This document shows, piece by piece, positions 18,031-28,321 of a stretch of DNA of 49,765 bases. This stretch comes from Jiella flava (GTDB lineage Bacteria; Pseudomonadota; Alphaproteobacteria; Rhizobiales; Rhizobiaceae). Within the stretch, counting starts at the first letter, position 1, and each line of letters starts with the position of its first letter. The notes beneath the pieces are model-generated. The model was not told where the DNA came from. It saw only the letters and a list, made by a program, of their open reading frames with translations, and ran no database searches. The stretch spans positions 1-49,765 of the forward strand of contig NZ_JAFMPP010000021.1 of the NCBI RefSeq assembly GCF_017349315.1. Direction: 5' to 3'. Position numbers and translations under genes: made by a program.

Positions 18031-19413
18031 ATGCCCATCCTGACTTCCATCACCAGACGGCTCTTTCTCGGCGCCACAATGGCCAGTGCTGCGGCCGTGG
18101 CGCTGCCGGCATCGGCGAGCGCCGAAATGCTGCTTCCGGAAAAAGACGAACTGAAATTCGGCTTCATCAAGCTGACCGACATGGCGCCATTGGCGATCGC
18201 CAAGGAAAAGCACTTCTTCGAGGATGAAGGCCTCTACGTCACGCTGGAGGCGCAGGCAAACTGGAAGGTGCTGCTCGACCGGGTGATCACCGGCGAGCTT
18301 GACGGCGCCCACATGCTGGCTGGCCAGCCGCTCGCGGCGACCATCGGCTTCGGCACCAAGGCCCACATCGTCACGCCGTTTTCGATGGATCTCAACGGCA
18401 ATGGCATCACGGTGTCGAACGCCGTGTGGGCGGAGATGCAGAAACACATCCAGAACGGCCCCGACGGCAAGCCGGAGCATCCGATTTCGGCCGCGGCGCT
18501 GAAGCCCGTCGTCGATCAATACAAGGCGGCCGGGCAACCCTTCAACATGGGGATGGTCTTCCCGGTCTCGACCCACAACTACTATCTGCGCTACTGGCTC
18601 GCCGCCGGCGGACTGCATCCCGGCTACTACACCCCGTCCGACACCTCCGGCCAGGTCAAGGCGGACGTGCTGCTTTCGGTGACGCCGCCGCCGCAGATGC
18701 CGGCGACGCTGGAAGCCGGCACCATCGAAGGCTATTGCGTCGGCGAGCCTTGGAATGAGGCGGCGGTCGTCAAGGGGATTGGTGTTCCGGTCATCACCGA
18801 TTACGAGATCTGGAAGAACAATCCCGAAAAGGTCTTCGGGATGACCGCGAAATTCGTCGACGACAATCCGCAGACCGCCATCGCCGTGACCAAGGCGTTG
18901 ATCCGCGCCGGCAAATGGCTCGATGCCAGCCCGGAAAACCGCAAGGAAGCGGTCCAGATTCTGTCGCGGCCAGAATATGTCGGCGCCGACGCGGATGTCA
19001 TCGCCAAGTCGATGACCGGCACGTTCGAATACGCCAAGGGCGATGTCCGGCCGATCCCGGACTTTAACGTGTTCTTCCGTTACTTCGCGACCTATCCCTA
19101 TTATTCCGATGCTGTCTGGTTCCTGAGCCAGATGCGCCGCTGGGGCCAGATTTCCGAAGAAAAGTCCGACGACTGGTATGCCGAGACGGCCAAGAGCGTC
19201 TATCGGCCCGACATCTATCGTCAGGCCGCAAAGTCGCTGATCGCCGACGGGTATCTGGCGGCCGCCGAGGTTCCTGAGACCGACGGCTACAAGCCCGCGA
19301 CGACCGATTTCATTGATCACGTCGAATATGACGGCCGCAAGCCCAACGCCTATCTCGAGAAATTCCAGATCGGTCTCAAGGGCAAAGAGGAGGTCGCAAG
19401 TCTCTCTCAGTGA
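18031..19413 (+). CDS. nrtA: Nitrate ABC transporter substrate-binding protein with Tat signal
   Basis: A 460-residue periplasmic protein. The N-terminus has a twin-arginine signal, [18 protein letters not shown], ending near ASASA. The mature part has [53 protein letters not shown] and [20 protein letters not shown] then GEPWN, all NrtA-family segments that form the nitrate site. The ATG at 18031 has AAGGGGAGAG upstream. It is the first gene after the regulated leader and heads an operon nrtA-nrtB-nrtCD-nirB-nirD-nasA with gaps of at most about 100 bp. Bicarbonate-binding CmpA is the main alternative, but the context is nitrate. Confidence 0.93.
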   Translation: MPILTSITRRLFLGATMASAAAVALPASASAEMLLPEKDELKFGFIKLTDMAPLAIAKEKHFFEDEGLYVTLEAQANWKVLLDRVITGELDGAHMLAGQPLAATIGFGTKAHIVTPFSMDLNGNGITVSNAVWAEMQKHIQNGPDGKPEHPISAAALKPVVDQYKAAGQPFNMGMVFPVSTHNYYLRYWLAAGGLHPGYYTPSDTSGQVKADVLLSVTPPPQMPATLEAGTIEGYCVGEPWNEAAVVKGIGVPVITDYEIWKNNPEKVFGMTAKFVDDNPQTAIAVTKALIRAGKWLDASPENRKEAVQILSRPEYVGADADVIAKSMTGTFEYAKGDVRPIPDFNVFFRYFATYPYYSDAVWFLSQMRRWGQISEEKSDDWYAETAKSVYRPDIYRQAAKSLIADGYLAAAEVPETDGYKPATTDFIDHVEYDGRKPNAYLEKFQIGLKGKEEVASLSQ

Positions 19414-19497
19414 ATCGAGCTTCTGTCGGCTGCCGAGGGCTCTCGGCTTGTCGGACAGGGCGTGACGACTTTTCATCGATCCGAGGAACTGCCTGAA

Positions 19498-20592
19498 ATG
19501 ACGACAGCCTCAGACTATATGAGCGACGTGGTATCTGCCGAGGAGCGCCGGACGCTGAAGCGCGAAAAGCGCCTGATGCGCATCACCCGGGTGGCCGGCC
19601 CGCTGACCGCCCTCGGACTTGGCTGGGCGGTCCCGATCGCCAAGATCGCTGTCGGCGACGACTGGCGTTCCAATCTCAAAGCGGTCTGGCAGGGGCTGTT
19701 CGTGCCGCTGATCGGCATCCTGTGTTTTCTTGCGGTCTGGGCCGTACTCGCGCCGCAGGTCCACACCTCACTCGGAACCGTTCCCGGCCCCACCCAGGTG
19801 TTTGATCAGGTGGAGGCACTCTACGCGGATTATCAGCGCGCCCAAGCTGACAAGGCCGCCTTCTTCGAGCGGCAGGAGGCACGCAATCAGAAGTTGGTCG
19901 CAGCCGGTCATGCCGATCGCGTTCGATATCGCGACTATACGGGGGCGCCGACTTACCCGGAACAGATTCTGACCAGCCTGAAGACGGTTTTTCTCGGATT
20001 CGTCCTCGCAACCATCATCGCCGTGCCTCTCGGCATCGCCTGCGGCCTCTCGAAGACAGTGAACGGCGCGCTCAACCCGCTGATTCAAGTGTTCAAGCCG
20101 GTATCTCCACTGGCGTGGCTGCCGATCGTCACGATGATCGTCTCGGCGCTTTACGTTCATCCCACCGATGGTTTTTCGAAATCGATGGTCATTTCGGCGA
20201 TCACCGTCACGTTGTGTTCGCTCTGGCCGACGCTGGTCAACACCGCGCTCGGGGTCGCCTCCACCGACCGCGATCTCGTCAATGTCGGCAAGGTGCTGCA
20301 GCTGTCGACAACGAAGACCATCACCAAGCTCGTTCTGCCCTCGGCGATGCCACTGATCTTTACCGGTCTGCGTCTGTCGCTCGGCGTCGGCTGGATGGTG
20401 TTGATCGCCGCCGAAATGCTCGCTCAAAACCCTGGCCTGGGAAAGTTCGTCTGGGACGAGTTTCAGAACGGTTCCTCCGACTCCCTGGCCCGCATCATCG
20501 TCGCGGTCTTGACCATCGGCATCGTCGGCTTCGTTCTTGATCGCATCATGGCCGCTCTTCAGACCGCCTTCACCTTCAACGGCACGCGCTAA
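19498..20592 (+). CDS. nrtB: Nitrate ABC transporter permease
   Basis: A 364-residue inner-membrane permease of the NrtB/SsuC/TauC family. It has an unusually long N-terminal part: a cytoplasmic segment, one hydrophobic segment (LFVPLIGILCFLAVWAVLAP) and a charged region (YADYQRAQADKAAFFERQEA) before the core. The core has ILTSLKTVFLGFVLAT, the EAA-like coupling loop GKVLQLSTTKTITKLVLPSA and WMVLIAAEMLAQNPGLG. The ATG at 19498 with GAGGA upstream is preferred to a GTG at 19462. It lies 84 bp after nrtA and 17 bp before the ATPase gene. Confidence 0.93.
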   Translation: MTTASDYMSDVVSAEERRTLKREKRLMRITRVAGPLTALGLGWAVPIAKIAVGDDWRSNLKAVWQGLFVPLIGILCFLAVWAVLAPQVHTSLGTVPGPTQVFDQVEALYADYQRAQADKAAFFERQEARNQKLVAAGHADRVRYRDYTGAPTYPEQILTSLKTVFLGFVLATIIAVPLGIACGLSKTVNGALNPLIQVFKPVSPLAWLPIVTMIVSALYVHPTDGFSKSMVISAITVTLCSLWPTLVNTALGVASTDRDLVNVGKVLQLSTTKTITKLVLPSAMPLIFTGLRLSLGVGWMVLIAAEMLAQNPGLGKFVWDEFQNGSSDSLARIIVAVLTIGIVGFVLDRIMAALQTAFTFNGTR

Positions 20593-20609
20593 ACGGGGCC
20601 GGAACCATC

Positions 20610-22373
20610 ATGACCACGCCGATCATCGAACTCCAATCGGTTTGCAAAAGCTTCGGCGCCGGCAAGGACCGGGCGGACATCCTCAAAGACGTCAATCTCA
20701 CCGTCAAGGAAGGCGAATTCGTTGCGATCGTCGGCTTTTCCGGCTCTGGAAAGACGACCTTGATGTCGCTGCTTGCCGGACTTGCCATGCCGGATGCCGG
20801 CGCGGTGTTGATGCGCGGCGAGGCGGTCAGGGGACCCGGTCCCGAACGCGGTCTCGTCTTCCAGTCGTATTCGTTGATGCCTTGGCTTTCGGTTCGCGGC
20901 AATGTGGCGCTGGCGGTCGATTCCGTTTTTGCCAAAGCATCGAAAGCCGAGCGGCAGGCGCGGGTCGAGAAATATGTCGCGATGGTGGGCCTCAGCCATG
21001 CCGCCGATCGCCGGCCGGCGGAGCTGTCCGGCGGCATGCGCCAGCGCGTTTCGGTAGCCCGTGCCCTGGCCATCAATCCTGAAGTCCTGCTCCTCGACGA
21101 GCCGCTCTCGGCCCTCGATGCCCTGACCCGCGCCAAGCTCCAGGACGAATTCGCCGCAATCAGCCGGGTCGAGCGCAAGACGATCATCCTGATCACCAAC
21201 GATGTCGACGAGGCGATCCTGCTCGCCGATCGGATCATTCCCCTCGATCCGGGGCCACGGGCGAGCCTCGGCCCGTCTTTCGCCGTCGATCTGCCGCATC
21301 CTCGCGACCGCTCGGCGATCAACGGGGATGAGACCTTCAAACGTCTGCGGCGCGAGGTCACCGGCTATTTGATCGAGCGGGGCCGGCACGCCAGCGCCGA
21401 GGCCGGCGATCCGGTGGCGCTGCCGTCGATCACGCCAATCCACCTTGGCAAGCGGGCGCGGACGCCGTCACCCGATCTGCCGCAGGCCTATATCAAGGCC
21501 GCCCACTCGCCGATTCAGCGTGGCTTTGTCGAATTTTTCGAGGTGCGAAAGGTTTATCTGACCCCCAAGGGCCCACTGACCGTCGTCGGTGGGTTCGACT
21601 TGAAGATGGAAAACGGCGAATTCGTCTCGCTGATCGGGCACTCCGGATGTGGCAAGTCGACCGTCCTGTCGATGGCGGCTGGCCTCACCGACATTTCCTC
21701 GGGGGGGATCGTTCTCGACGGGCGTGAGGTCCACCGGGCCGGCCCCGATCGGGCCGTGGTCTTCCAGGCGCCATCGCTGATGCCCTGGCTGACGGCGCGC
21801 GAGAACGTCGCCCTTGGTGTCGACCGCGTCTACCCGAACGCGACACCCGCCGAGCGCAAGGACGTCGTTGAACATTATCTTCATCGCGTCGGCCTCGGCG
21901 ATGCGATGCACCGGCAGGCGGCCGATCTGTCGAACGGCATGAAGCAACGGGTCGGTATCGCGCGCGCCTTTGCCCTGTCGCCGAAGCTTCTTCTGTTGGA
22001 CGAGCCGTTCGGGATGCTCGACAGTCTGACGCGCTGGGAGTTGCAGGACGTTCTGATGGACGTCTGGACGCGCACGAAGGTCACGGCGATCTGCGTCACG
22101 CATGACGTCGACGAAGCGATCTTGCTGGCCGATCGGGTGGTGATGATGACCAACGGGCCGAAGGCGAAGATCGGCAAGGTGATGACCGTCGATCTGCCGC
22201 GGCCGCGCAGCCGCAAGGCGCTGCTCGAACATCCCGACTACTGGCGCTATCGCCAGGAGTTGCTTGATTTTCTTGAACACTATGAAGGCGGGGCGCGACC
22301 GACGACGGCGTTGGGGCAAGACGAACGAAAGAGCTGCACGGACGCTGCCGCCAAAGCTCGGGAGGCGGCCTGA
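20610..22373 (+). CDS. Nitrate ABC transporter ATPase, two nucleotide-binding domains fused in one chain
   Basis: A 587-residue fusion. Domain 1 (about residues 5-235) has Walker A GFSGSGKTT, signature LSGGMRQR and Walker B LLLDEPLSALD, but its H-loop reads ITNDVDEA, with Asn in place of the switch His. Domain 2 (about 310-560) has Walker A GHSGCGKST, signature LSNGMKQR (Asn for Gly), Walker B LLLDEPFGMLD and an intact THDVDEA. Together they replace separate NrtC and NrtD subunits and power nitrate uptake with NrtA and NrtB. There is no NrtA-like C-terminal domain as in cyanobacterial NrtC. It is in the middle of the nrt-nir-nas operon. Confidence 0.92.
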   Translation: MTTPIIELQSVCKSFGAGKDRADILKDVNLTVKEGEFVAIVGFSGSGKTTLMSLLAGLAMPDAGAVLMRGEAVRGPGPERGLVFQSYSLMPWLSVRGNVALAVDSVFAKASKAERQARVEKYVAMVGLSHAADRRPAELSGGMRQRVSVARALAINPEVLLLDEPLSALDALTRAKLQDEFAAISRVERKTIILITNDVDEAILLADRIIPLDPGPRASLGPSFAVDLPHPRDRSAINGDETFKRLRREVTGYLIERGRHASAEAGDPVALPSITPIHLGKRARTPSPDLPQAYIKAAHSPIQRGFVEFFEVRKVYLTPKGPLTVVGGFDLKMENGEFVSLIGHSGCGKSTVLSMAAGLTDISSGGIVLDGREVHRAGPDRAVVFQAPSLMPWLTARENVALGVDRVYPNATPAERKDVVEHYLHRVGLGDAMHRQAADLSNGMKQRVGIARAFALSPKLLLLDEPFGMLDSLTRWELQDVLMDVWTRTKVTAICVTHDVDEAILLADRVVMMTNGPKAKIGKVMTVDLPRPRSRKALLEHPDYWRYRQELLDFLEHYEGGARPTTALGQDERKSCTDAAAKAREAA

Positions 22374-22472
22374 TGTCGACTTTGAAAAAAACTGCCGCCA
22401 AGGAGAACCGCGCGGCCCCCAATGCCCGGTTCTTCCAACCCTCGATCGTCTGCCCTCATGGAGCGTTCGCCC

Positions 22473-24926
22473 ATGTCTGAAAAGCTCGTCGTCATCGGCA
22501 ACGGCATGGCGCCCGGCCGAGCCCTGGAGCATCTCTTCGCAACGGCGCCTGGACGGTTCGACGTCACGATCTTCAACGCCGAACCTCGTGTGAACTACAA
22601 TCGGCTGATGCTCTCGCCGGTCTTGTCGGGAGAGAAGACCTACGAAGAGATCATCACCCACGACGACGCCTGGTATGCGGTGCATGGGGTGACGCTTTAC
22701 AAGGGCAATCGCATCGAAGCGATCGATCGGGCGGCGAAGACCGTGACGGCTGCGGACGGGACGGTGGCCGCCTACGACAAGCTCATCGTCGCCACCGGAT
22801 CGAGCCCGTTTATCGTGCCCATTCCCGGCGCCGATCTTTCGGGCGTTCTCGTCTATCGCGATCTCGACGATGTCGAAAAAATGCTCCAGGCGGCGAAGGC
22901 GGGCGGGCGGGCCGTGGTCATCGGCGGCGGGCTTCTCGGTCTGGAGGCGGCCGCCGGGCTGAAAATGCGCGGCATGGACGTGACCGTTCTCCATCTCATG
23001 CCGACCCTGATGGAGCGACAGCTCGATCCGGCCGCCGGCTTCCTGCTCGAGCGGTCCTTGAAGGCCCGGGGCATCGACGTCGTCACCAAGGCCAACACGA
23101 AAGCGATTTTAGGGACCGACAAGGTCGAAGGGGTCGAACTCGACGACGGGAGCGTCATCACCGCGACGATTGTCGTCATGGCGGTTGGTATTCGGCCCTC
23201 GGTGCATCTGGCGAAAGATGCGGGGCTCAGCGTCGGCCGTGGCATCATCGTCGGCGACGATTTGCAGACCTCGGATCCTGACATCTTCGCGCTCGGCGAA
23301 TGCGTCGAGCATCGCGGTGTGTGCTACGGTCTGGTCGCGCCGCTCTACGAGATGGCCGCCGTCGTCGCCGCGCAACTTTGCGGCGACGATGCGGCCCGTT
23401 ATCTCGGCTCCGTCACCTCGACCAAACTCAAGGTGACCGGGATCGACCTGTTTTCGGCCGGTGATTTCGCCGAAGGGGACGACCGCGAGGAGATCGTGCT
23501 GCGCGATGCGTCCGCCGGCGTTTACAAGCGGCTGGTGATCAAGGACGATGCGATCATCGGCGCGGTGCTTTACGGAGAAACCGCCGACGGCGCCTGGTTT
23601 TTCGATTTGATGAAGAAAAACGCGCCGGTCTCGGCGATGCGCGAAACCTTGATCTTCGGCCAGTCCTATCAGGGGGGCGCCCCTCTGGACCCTATGGCGG
23701 CCGTTGCAGCCTTGCCGGATGATGCGGAGATCTGCGGCTGCAACGGCGTCTGCAAGGGCAAGATCACCGCTGCGATCAGCCAGAAGGGCCTGACCTGCCT
23801 CGACGATGTGCGGGCTCATACCAAGGCCTCCTCTTCATGCGGCACCTGCACCGGTCTCGTCGAGCAGTTGATGGCCCTGACTCTCGGCGACGCGTTCAAT
23901 CCGCGCGCGGTCAAGCCGATGTGTGGCTGTACCGAGCTGTCCCATGCCGACGTGCGCCGGCTGATTGTCGCCAAGGCGTTGAAATCGATCCCCGAGGTGA
24001 TGCAGGAGCTGGAGTGGAAGACCTCCTGCGGCTGCGCCAAATGTCGGCCGGCGCTCAATTACTATCTGCTTGCCGAATGGCCGGGGGAATATCAGGACGA
24101 CAAGCAGTCGCGTTTCATCAACGAGCGCGTTCACGCCAATATCCAGAAGGACGGGACCTATTCGGTCGTCCCGCGGATGTGGGGCGGGATCACCTCGGCG
24201 AAGGAATTGCGGGCAATCGCCGACGTCGCCGACAAATTCGCGATCCCGACGGTGAAATGCACCGGCGGGCAACGGATCGATCTTCTCGGTGTGAAGAAGG
24301 AGGATCTGCCGGCGGTTTGGGCCGATCTCAACGCTGCCGGCATGGTGTCGGGGGCCGCTTACGGCAAGGCCCTGAGAACGGTGAAGACGTGCGTCGGATC
24401 CGACTGGTGCCGCTTCGGGACGCAGGATTCGACCGGTCTCGGCGTGCGGATCGAAAAATTCATGTGGGGGTCGTGGACCCCTGCGAAGGTCAAGATGGCG
24501 GTCTCAGGCTGTCCTCGCAACTGCGCGGAGGCGACCTGCAAGGATGTCGGAGTCATTTGCACGGACGCCGGCTACGAAATCCATTTCGCCGGTGCCGCGG
24601 GGCTCGACATCAAGGGGACCGAAGTTCTCACGCAGGTAAAGACCGAGGACGAAGCGCTCGAAATGATTGTCGCCTTGGTGCAGCTCTATCGCGAGCAGGG
24701 CCACTATCTCGAGCGGATTTACAAATGGCTGAAGCGGGTCGGCATGGACTCGGTCCGCGCCGCAATCGTCGATGATTTGGACGAGCGCCGCCGCTATTTC
24801 GACCGCTTCGTGCACAGCCAGGCCTTCGCGCAACGCGATCCTTGGGCCGAACGGGCCAGCGGCGAGGTCGCATCACACGAATTCCGGCCATTGGCGGAGA
24901 TCGGGATGAAGGAGGTCACGTGTTGA
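22473..24926 (+). CDS. nirB: Assimilatory nitrite reductase [NAD(P)H], large subunit
   Basis: An 817-residue flavo-siroheme enzyme reducing nitrite to ammonium. In order: an FAD/NAD(P) pyridine-nucleotide reductase domain (LVVIGNGMAPGRALE; VVIGGGLLGLEAAAGLKMRG), a BFD-like [2Fe-2S] domain (CGCNGVCKGKI; SSSCGTCTGLV), a second cysteine cluster (SCGCAKCRPALNYYL) and the siroheme/[4Fe-4S] domain with CVGSDWCRFGTQDS and SGCPRNCAEATCKD. The ATG at 22473 gives the family start MSEKLVVIGNG; upstream in-frame codons look non-native. The stop overlaps nirD (TGATG). No siroheme synthase gene (cysG) is in the window. Confidence 0.96.
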   Translation: MSEKLVVIGNGMAPGRALEHLFATAPGRFDVTIFNAEPRVNYNRLMLSPVLSGEKTYEEIITHDDAWYAVHGVTLYKGNRIEAIDRAAKTVTAADGTVAAYDKLIVATGSSPFIVPIPGADLSGVLVYRDLDDVEKMLQAAKAGGRAVVIGGGLLGLEAAAGLKMRGMDVTVLHLMPTLMERQLDPAAGFLLERSLKARGIDVVTKANTKAILGTDKVEGVELDDGSVITATIVVMAVGIRPSVHLAKDAGLSVGRGIIVGDDLQTSDPDIFALGECVEHRGVCYGLVAPLYEMAAVVAAQLCGDDAARYLGSVTSTKLKVTGIDLFSAGDFAEGDDREEIVLRDASAGVYKRLVIKDDAIIGAVLYGETADGAWFFDLMKKNAPVSAMRETLIFGQSYQGGAPLDPMAAVAALPDDAEICGCNGVCKGKITAAISQKGLTCLDDVRAHTKASSSCGTCTGLVEQLMALTLGDAFNPRAVKPMCGCTELSHADVRRLIVAKALKSIPEVMQELEWKTSCGCAKCRPALNYYLLAEWPGEYQDDKQSRFINERVHANIQKDGTYSVVPRMWGGITSAKELRAIADVADKFAIPTVKCTGGQRIDLLGVKKEDLPAVWADLNAAGMVSGAAYGKALRTVKTCVGSDWCRFGTQDSTGLGVRIEKFMWGSWTPAKVKMAVSGCPRNCAEATCKDVGVICTDAGYEIHFAGAAGLDIKGTEVLTQVKTEDEALEMIVALVQLYREQGHYLERIYKWLKRVGMDSVRAAIVDDLDERRRYFDRFVHSQAFAQRDPWAERASGEVASHEFRPLAEIGMKEVTC

Positions 24927-25276
24927 TGACGGATCTTTGGCATCGCGTCGGTCTGGTCACCGACATTCCGCGGCGGGGCGCGCGTTGCGTCGACTCTCCT
25001 TTCGGCCGGATCGCCGTCTTTCGGACCGCCGAGGACCGGATCTTCGCCCTTGCCGACCAGTGCCCGCATAAAGGAGGCCCGCTGTCTCAGGGCATCGTCC
25101 ACGACACGTCGGTCACCTGTCCGCTGCACAATGCGGTGATTTCCTTGCAAAGCGGCGAGATGGCGGGACCGGACGAGGGACGCGTGCGGCGCTTTGCGGT
25201 GCGGGTCGATCCTCTGACGGAGGTCATCGAGCTGTCGCTCGCCGACAACGCGGAGCGTCTGCACGCGGCCGAATGA
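24926..25276 (+). CDS. nirD: Nitrite reductase small subunit (Rieske-like)
   Basis: A 116-residue NirD protein. The Rieske fold is present with the full cluster motif CPHKGGPLSQG and CPLHNAV, so it could bind a [2Fe-2S] centre, unlike NirD versions that have lost the ligands. It supports NirB in nitrite reduction. The ATG at 24926 shares a base with the nirB stop and has AAGGAGG upstream; a GTG two codons earlier is possible. It is followed by nasA after 66 bp. Confidence 0.93.
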   Translation: MTDLWHRVGLVTDIPRRGARCVDSPFGRIAVFRTAEDRIFALADQCPHKGGPLSQGIVHDTSVTCPLHNAVISLQSGEMAGPDEGRVRRFAVRVDPLTEVIELSLADNAERLHAAE

Positions 25277-25342
25277 TCAGGCGGACCTTCGAGACGACCT
25301 GTCGAAGCCCGCCGCTTGAATCTGCGAAAGGAGACCGATCCG

Positions 25343-28027
25343 ATGCAAGCCGCCGCGGCGACGAAAACCGTTCGCACGACCTGTGCCTATTGCGGCGTCG
25401 GATGCGGGGTTCTCGCGACACCGGCGGTGGATGGGTCCGTGGCGATCGCCGGCGATCCGGATCATCCCGCCAATTTCGGTCGGCTGTGCTCGAAAGGCTC
25501 TGCGCTTGGCGAGACGCTCGGATTGGAAGAGCGCCTGCTGCAGCCTCAGATCGGGGGCGTCCCGGCGACATGGGACAGGGCGCTCGACATGGTCGCTGCG
25601 CGGTTTAGCGAGGCCGTCGCCGACCATGGGCCGGACTCGGTCGCGTTCTATCTGTCGGGCCAGCTTTTGACCGAAGATTATTACGTCGCCAACAAGCTGA
25701 TGAAAGGCTTCATCGGTTCGGCGAACATCGACACCAATTCCCGTCTTTGCATGGCGTCCGCCGTGACCGGCCACAAGCGGGCGTTCGGCGCCGACACCGT
25801 GCCGGGCAGCTATGTCGATCTCGAGATGGCGGATCTTGTCGTTCTGACGGGATCCAATCTGGCCTGGTGCCACCCCGTGCTGTTCCAGCGCCTGGCGGCG
25901 GCGAAGGCGGCGCGTCCGCAGATGCAGGTGGTGGTGATCGATCCGCGACGCACGGCAACGTGCGAGATCGCCGACGCGCATCTGGCGATCGCCGCCGATG
26001 GGGATGTCGCATTGTTTGTGGGGCTGCTCAACGCCCTGGTGAAAGAAGGCGCGATCGATCGCGACTACATCGAACGGCACACGCTTGGATTTTCCGATGC
26101 CGCGCGGGCGGCCCAGACGATGTCGGTGCGAAAGGTCGCGGCCGAAACCGGACTTGGCGAGGCCGAGATCGGTGACTTTTTCGAGCTTTTCGTTCGCAGC
26201 GAAAGGGTCGTGACCATCTACAGTCAAGGCGTCAACCAGTCCTGTTCCGGCAGCGACAAGGTGAACGCGATCATCAACTGCCATCTGGCGACGGGGCGGA
26301 TCGGCCGTCCGGGCATGGGGCCGTTCTCGGTGACCGGGCAGCCGAACGCCATGGGAGGGCGGGAAGTCGGCGGCCTGTCAAACATGCTCGCCGCGCATAT
26401 GGCCCTCGAAGACGCCGCGGATCGCGCACGGGTTCAGGCGTTTTGGAGGGCGCCGAGAATTGCCGATCATGCCGGCCTCAAGGCGGTCGAGCTGTTCGAC
26501 GCCGTTGCGGATGGACGCATCAAGGCGTTGTGGATCGCCGGCACAAACCCGGTCGTGTCGATGGCCCGTTCCGGTCAGGTCGAGCGGGCGTTGGCGCGCT
26601 GTCCCTTCGTCGTCGTGTCCGAGGTGATCGCGAAAACCGACACCGCCGCCTTTGGCGACGTGCTCCTTCCTGCGGCCGCCTGGGGCGAGAAGAATGGCAC
26701 GGTGACCAATTCCGAACGCCGGATTTCGCGGCAGCGGCCGTTTCTCGCCTGCCCCGGCGAAGCGCGGCCCGACTGGGCGATCTTCGCCGATGTCGCAAGA
26801 CGGATGGGTTTTGAGGGCTTCGACTACCAGACGGCGGCCGAGATCTTTGACGAGCATGCCCGCTTGTCGGCCGTTGAAAACCACGGCAGCCGGGATTTCG
26901 AAATCGGCGGATTGTCGGGGCTCACGGAGGCGGAATACGACGCTCTGGCGCCGATCCAGTGGCCCGTTCGGGCCCGCCGCGATCGGCAGGAGACCCGCGA
27001 CAGCCGCTTTTTTGCCGAGGGGGGCTTCTTTCACAGCGATGGCCGGGCCCGCTTCGTGGTCACGGATCCTCCTGTCGCGGCGACGTTGGCCGGCAAGCTT
27101 GTCCTCAATACCGGTCGGCTGCGTGACCATTGGCACACGATGACACGGACCGGCCTGTCGGCCCGTCTGTCAGCCCATATCGCCGAGCCCTTCGCCGAAC
27201 TTAATCCACGCGATGCCGCCAACTTCGGCATCAAAGAGGCCGATCTCGTCAGGGTCATGTCGCCACAGGGGGAGGCGATCGTGCGGGCGTTGATCACCGA
27301 GCGCCAACGCCTCGGGTCGGTCTTCGTCCCGATGCACTGGACCCGGCGTTTTGCCCCCAGCGGGCGGATCGGCGCCGTCACCCATGCCGCGCGTGATCCG
27401 TTGTCCGGTCAGCCGGCTTTGAAGACGACAAAGGTCACGATCAAGCGCTTCGAAGCGGCGTGGCACGCCTTCGCGATCATGAGAGCGCGCCCCGACATCG
27501 ATCGGCTCGCCGGCGAAGTTGCGTATATCGCTGCCGCGCGCACGCAGGACGGCTGGCGCGTCGAACTTGCTGGCGAGGCGGCGCTTGCCGATCCTGCGGC
27601 CTTCGGCCAGACCCTTACCGGCGATCCCGACGCCGAAACCGTGATTTATCGCGATCGCAAGACGGGCACGGCGCGCGTCGCGATGTTTCGGAACGGGCGG
27701 CTTCTCGGCGCGCTTTATCTCTCCCGCAGCCCCGTCGAGGTATCGCGCAACTGGGCCGTGATGCAGCTTACTCTGAGCGAGCACGACGCGGGAAATCGCT
27801 CGCGTCTCCTCGCCGGCCGCGGCGGCGCGGATCGGCCCGATCCCGGTGCGACCATCTGCGCGTGTTTTTCTGTCGGCGCCAATCAGATCGCCGCGCTTGT
27901 GGCCTCCGGCGAGGCGACAACCGTCGAGGCGGTCGGCAACGCGCTGCGGGCCGGCACCAATTGCGGCTCCTGTCGCAGCGAAATCAAGACAATCATCGAT
28001 GACGTCCGGCTTGGACTTTCGGCCTGA
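25343..28027 (+). CDS. nasA: Assimilatory nitrate reductase catalytic subunit with C-terminal [2Fe-2S] domain
   Basis: An 894-residue molybdopterin enzyme reducing nitrate to nitrite in the cytoplasm. The N-terminal [4Fe-4S] motif is C-x2-C-x3-C (TTCAYCGVGCGV) with a fourth Cys in GRLCSKG. The bis-MGD core has NSRLCMASAV (candidate Mo ligand Cys), GQPNAMGGREVGGLSNML and NTGRLRDHWHTMTRTG. The C-terminus carries a BFD-like cluster domain, ICACFSVGANQI and GTNCGSCRSEI, typical of NasA. The ATG at 25343 has AAAGGAGA upstream. It is the last gene of the nitrate operon. No separate NasB/NasC electron-transfer protein is encoded here. Confidence 0.96.
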   Translation: MQAAAATKTVRTTCAYCGVGCGVLATPAVDGSVAIAGDPDHPANFGRLCSKGSALGETLGLEERLLQPQIGGVPATWDRALDMVAARFSEAVADHGPDSVAFYLSGQLLTEDYYVANKLMKGFIGSANIDTNSRLCMASAVTGHKRAFGADTVPGSYVDLEMADLVVLTGSNLAWCHPVLFQRLAAAKAARPQMQVVVIDPRRTATCEIADAHLAIAADGDVALFVGLLNALVKEGAIDRDYIERHTLGFSDAARAAQTMSVRKVAAETGLGEAEIGDFFELFVRSERVVTIYSQGVNQSCSGSDKVNAIINCHLATGRIGRPGMGPFSVTGQPNAMGGREVGGLSNMLAAHMALEDAADRARVQAFWRAPRIADHAGLKAVELFDAVADGRIKALWIAGTNPVVSMARSGQVERALARCPFVVVSEVIAKTDTAAFGDVLLPAAAWGEKNGTVTNSERRISRQRPFLACPGEARPDWAIFADVARRMGFEGFDYQTAAEIFDEHARLSAVENHGSRDFEIGGLSGLTEAEYDALAPIQWPVRARRDRQETRDSRFFAEGGFFHSDGRARFVVTDPPVAATLAGKLVLNTGRLRDHWHTMTRTGLSARLSAHIAEPFAELNPRDAANFGIKEADLVRVMSPQGEAIVRALITERQRLGSVFVPMHWTRRFAPSGRIGAVTHAARDPLSGQPALKTTKVTIKRFEAAWHAFAIMRARPDIDRLAGEVAYIAAARTQDGWRVELAGEAALADPAAFGQTLTGDPDAETVIYRDRKTGTARVAMFRNGRLLGALYLSRSPVEVSRNWAVMQLTLSEHDAGNRSRLLAGRGGADRPDPGATICACFSVGANQIAALVASGEATTVEAVGNALRAGTNCGSCRSEIKTIIDDVRLGLSA

Positions 28028-28079
28028 CCGGCTCGCCCGCGCAAGCGCACCGACCTCGGCGCCGCGGCACCGGCCTACA

Positions 28080-28179
28080 GCATCGGCCCGACAATCGGAA
28101 TCGATTTTTGGCAAAGCACGATGCGTCGATTCCAAGGGTGAGAGCGACCTTTCTGCGTCCGATCGGACGCAGGGCGCAC
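28080..28179 (+). repeat. Dispersed palindromic intergenic repeat, copy B
   Basis: The same family as 17619-17715 and 30617-30725. It shows GGCAAAGCACGATGCGTCGA, then GAGAGCGACC and the perfect palindrome CTGCGTCCGATCGGACGCAG. The left arm of the first palindrome has diverged (GCATCGGCCCG). It fills much of the 294-bp gap between nasA and parE, which are convergent; the rest of that gap shows no gene or clear terminator. Confidence 0.85.
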
Positions 28180-28321
28180 TAACTTGACACCTGACGCATC
28201 GCCGCTGTCTTTACGGCCGTGCAAGGCGTGGCATGAGTGCGGTCCCGGTGGGGCCGCCGTGGCAGCGCCACGCGATGCCATTCACCGGCCGCTTTGCCGA
28301 CACCAACAATGCCGCCATCCA

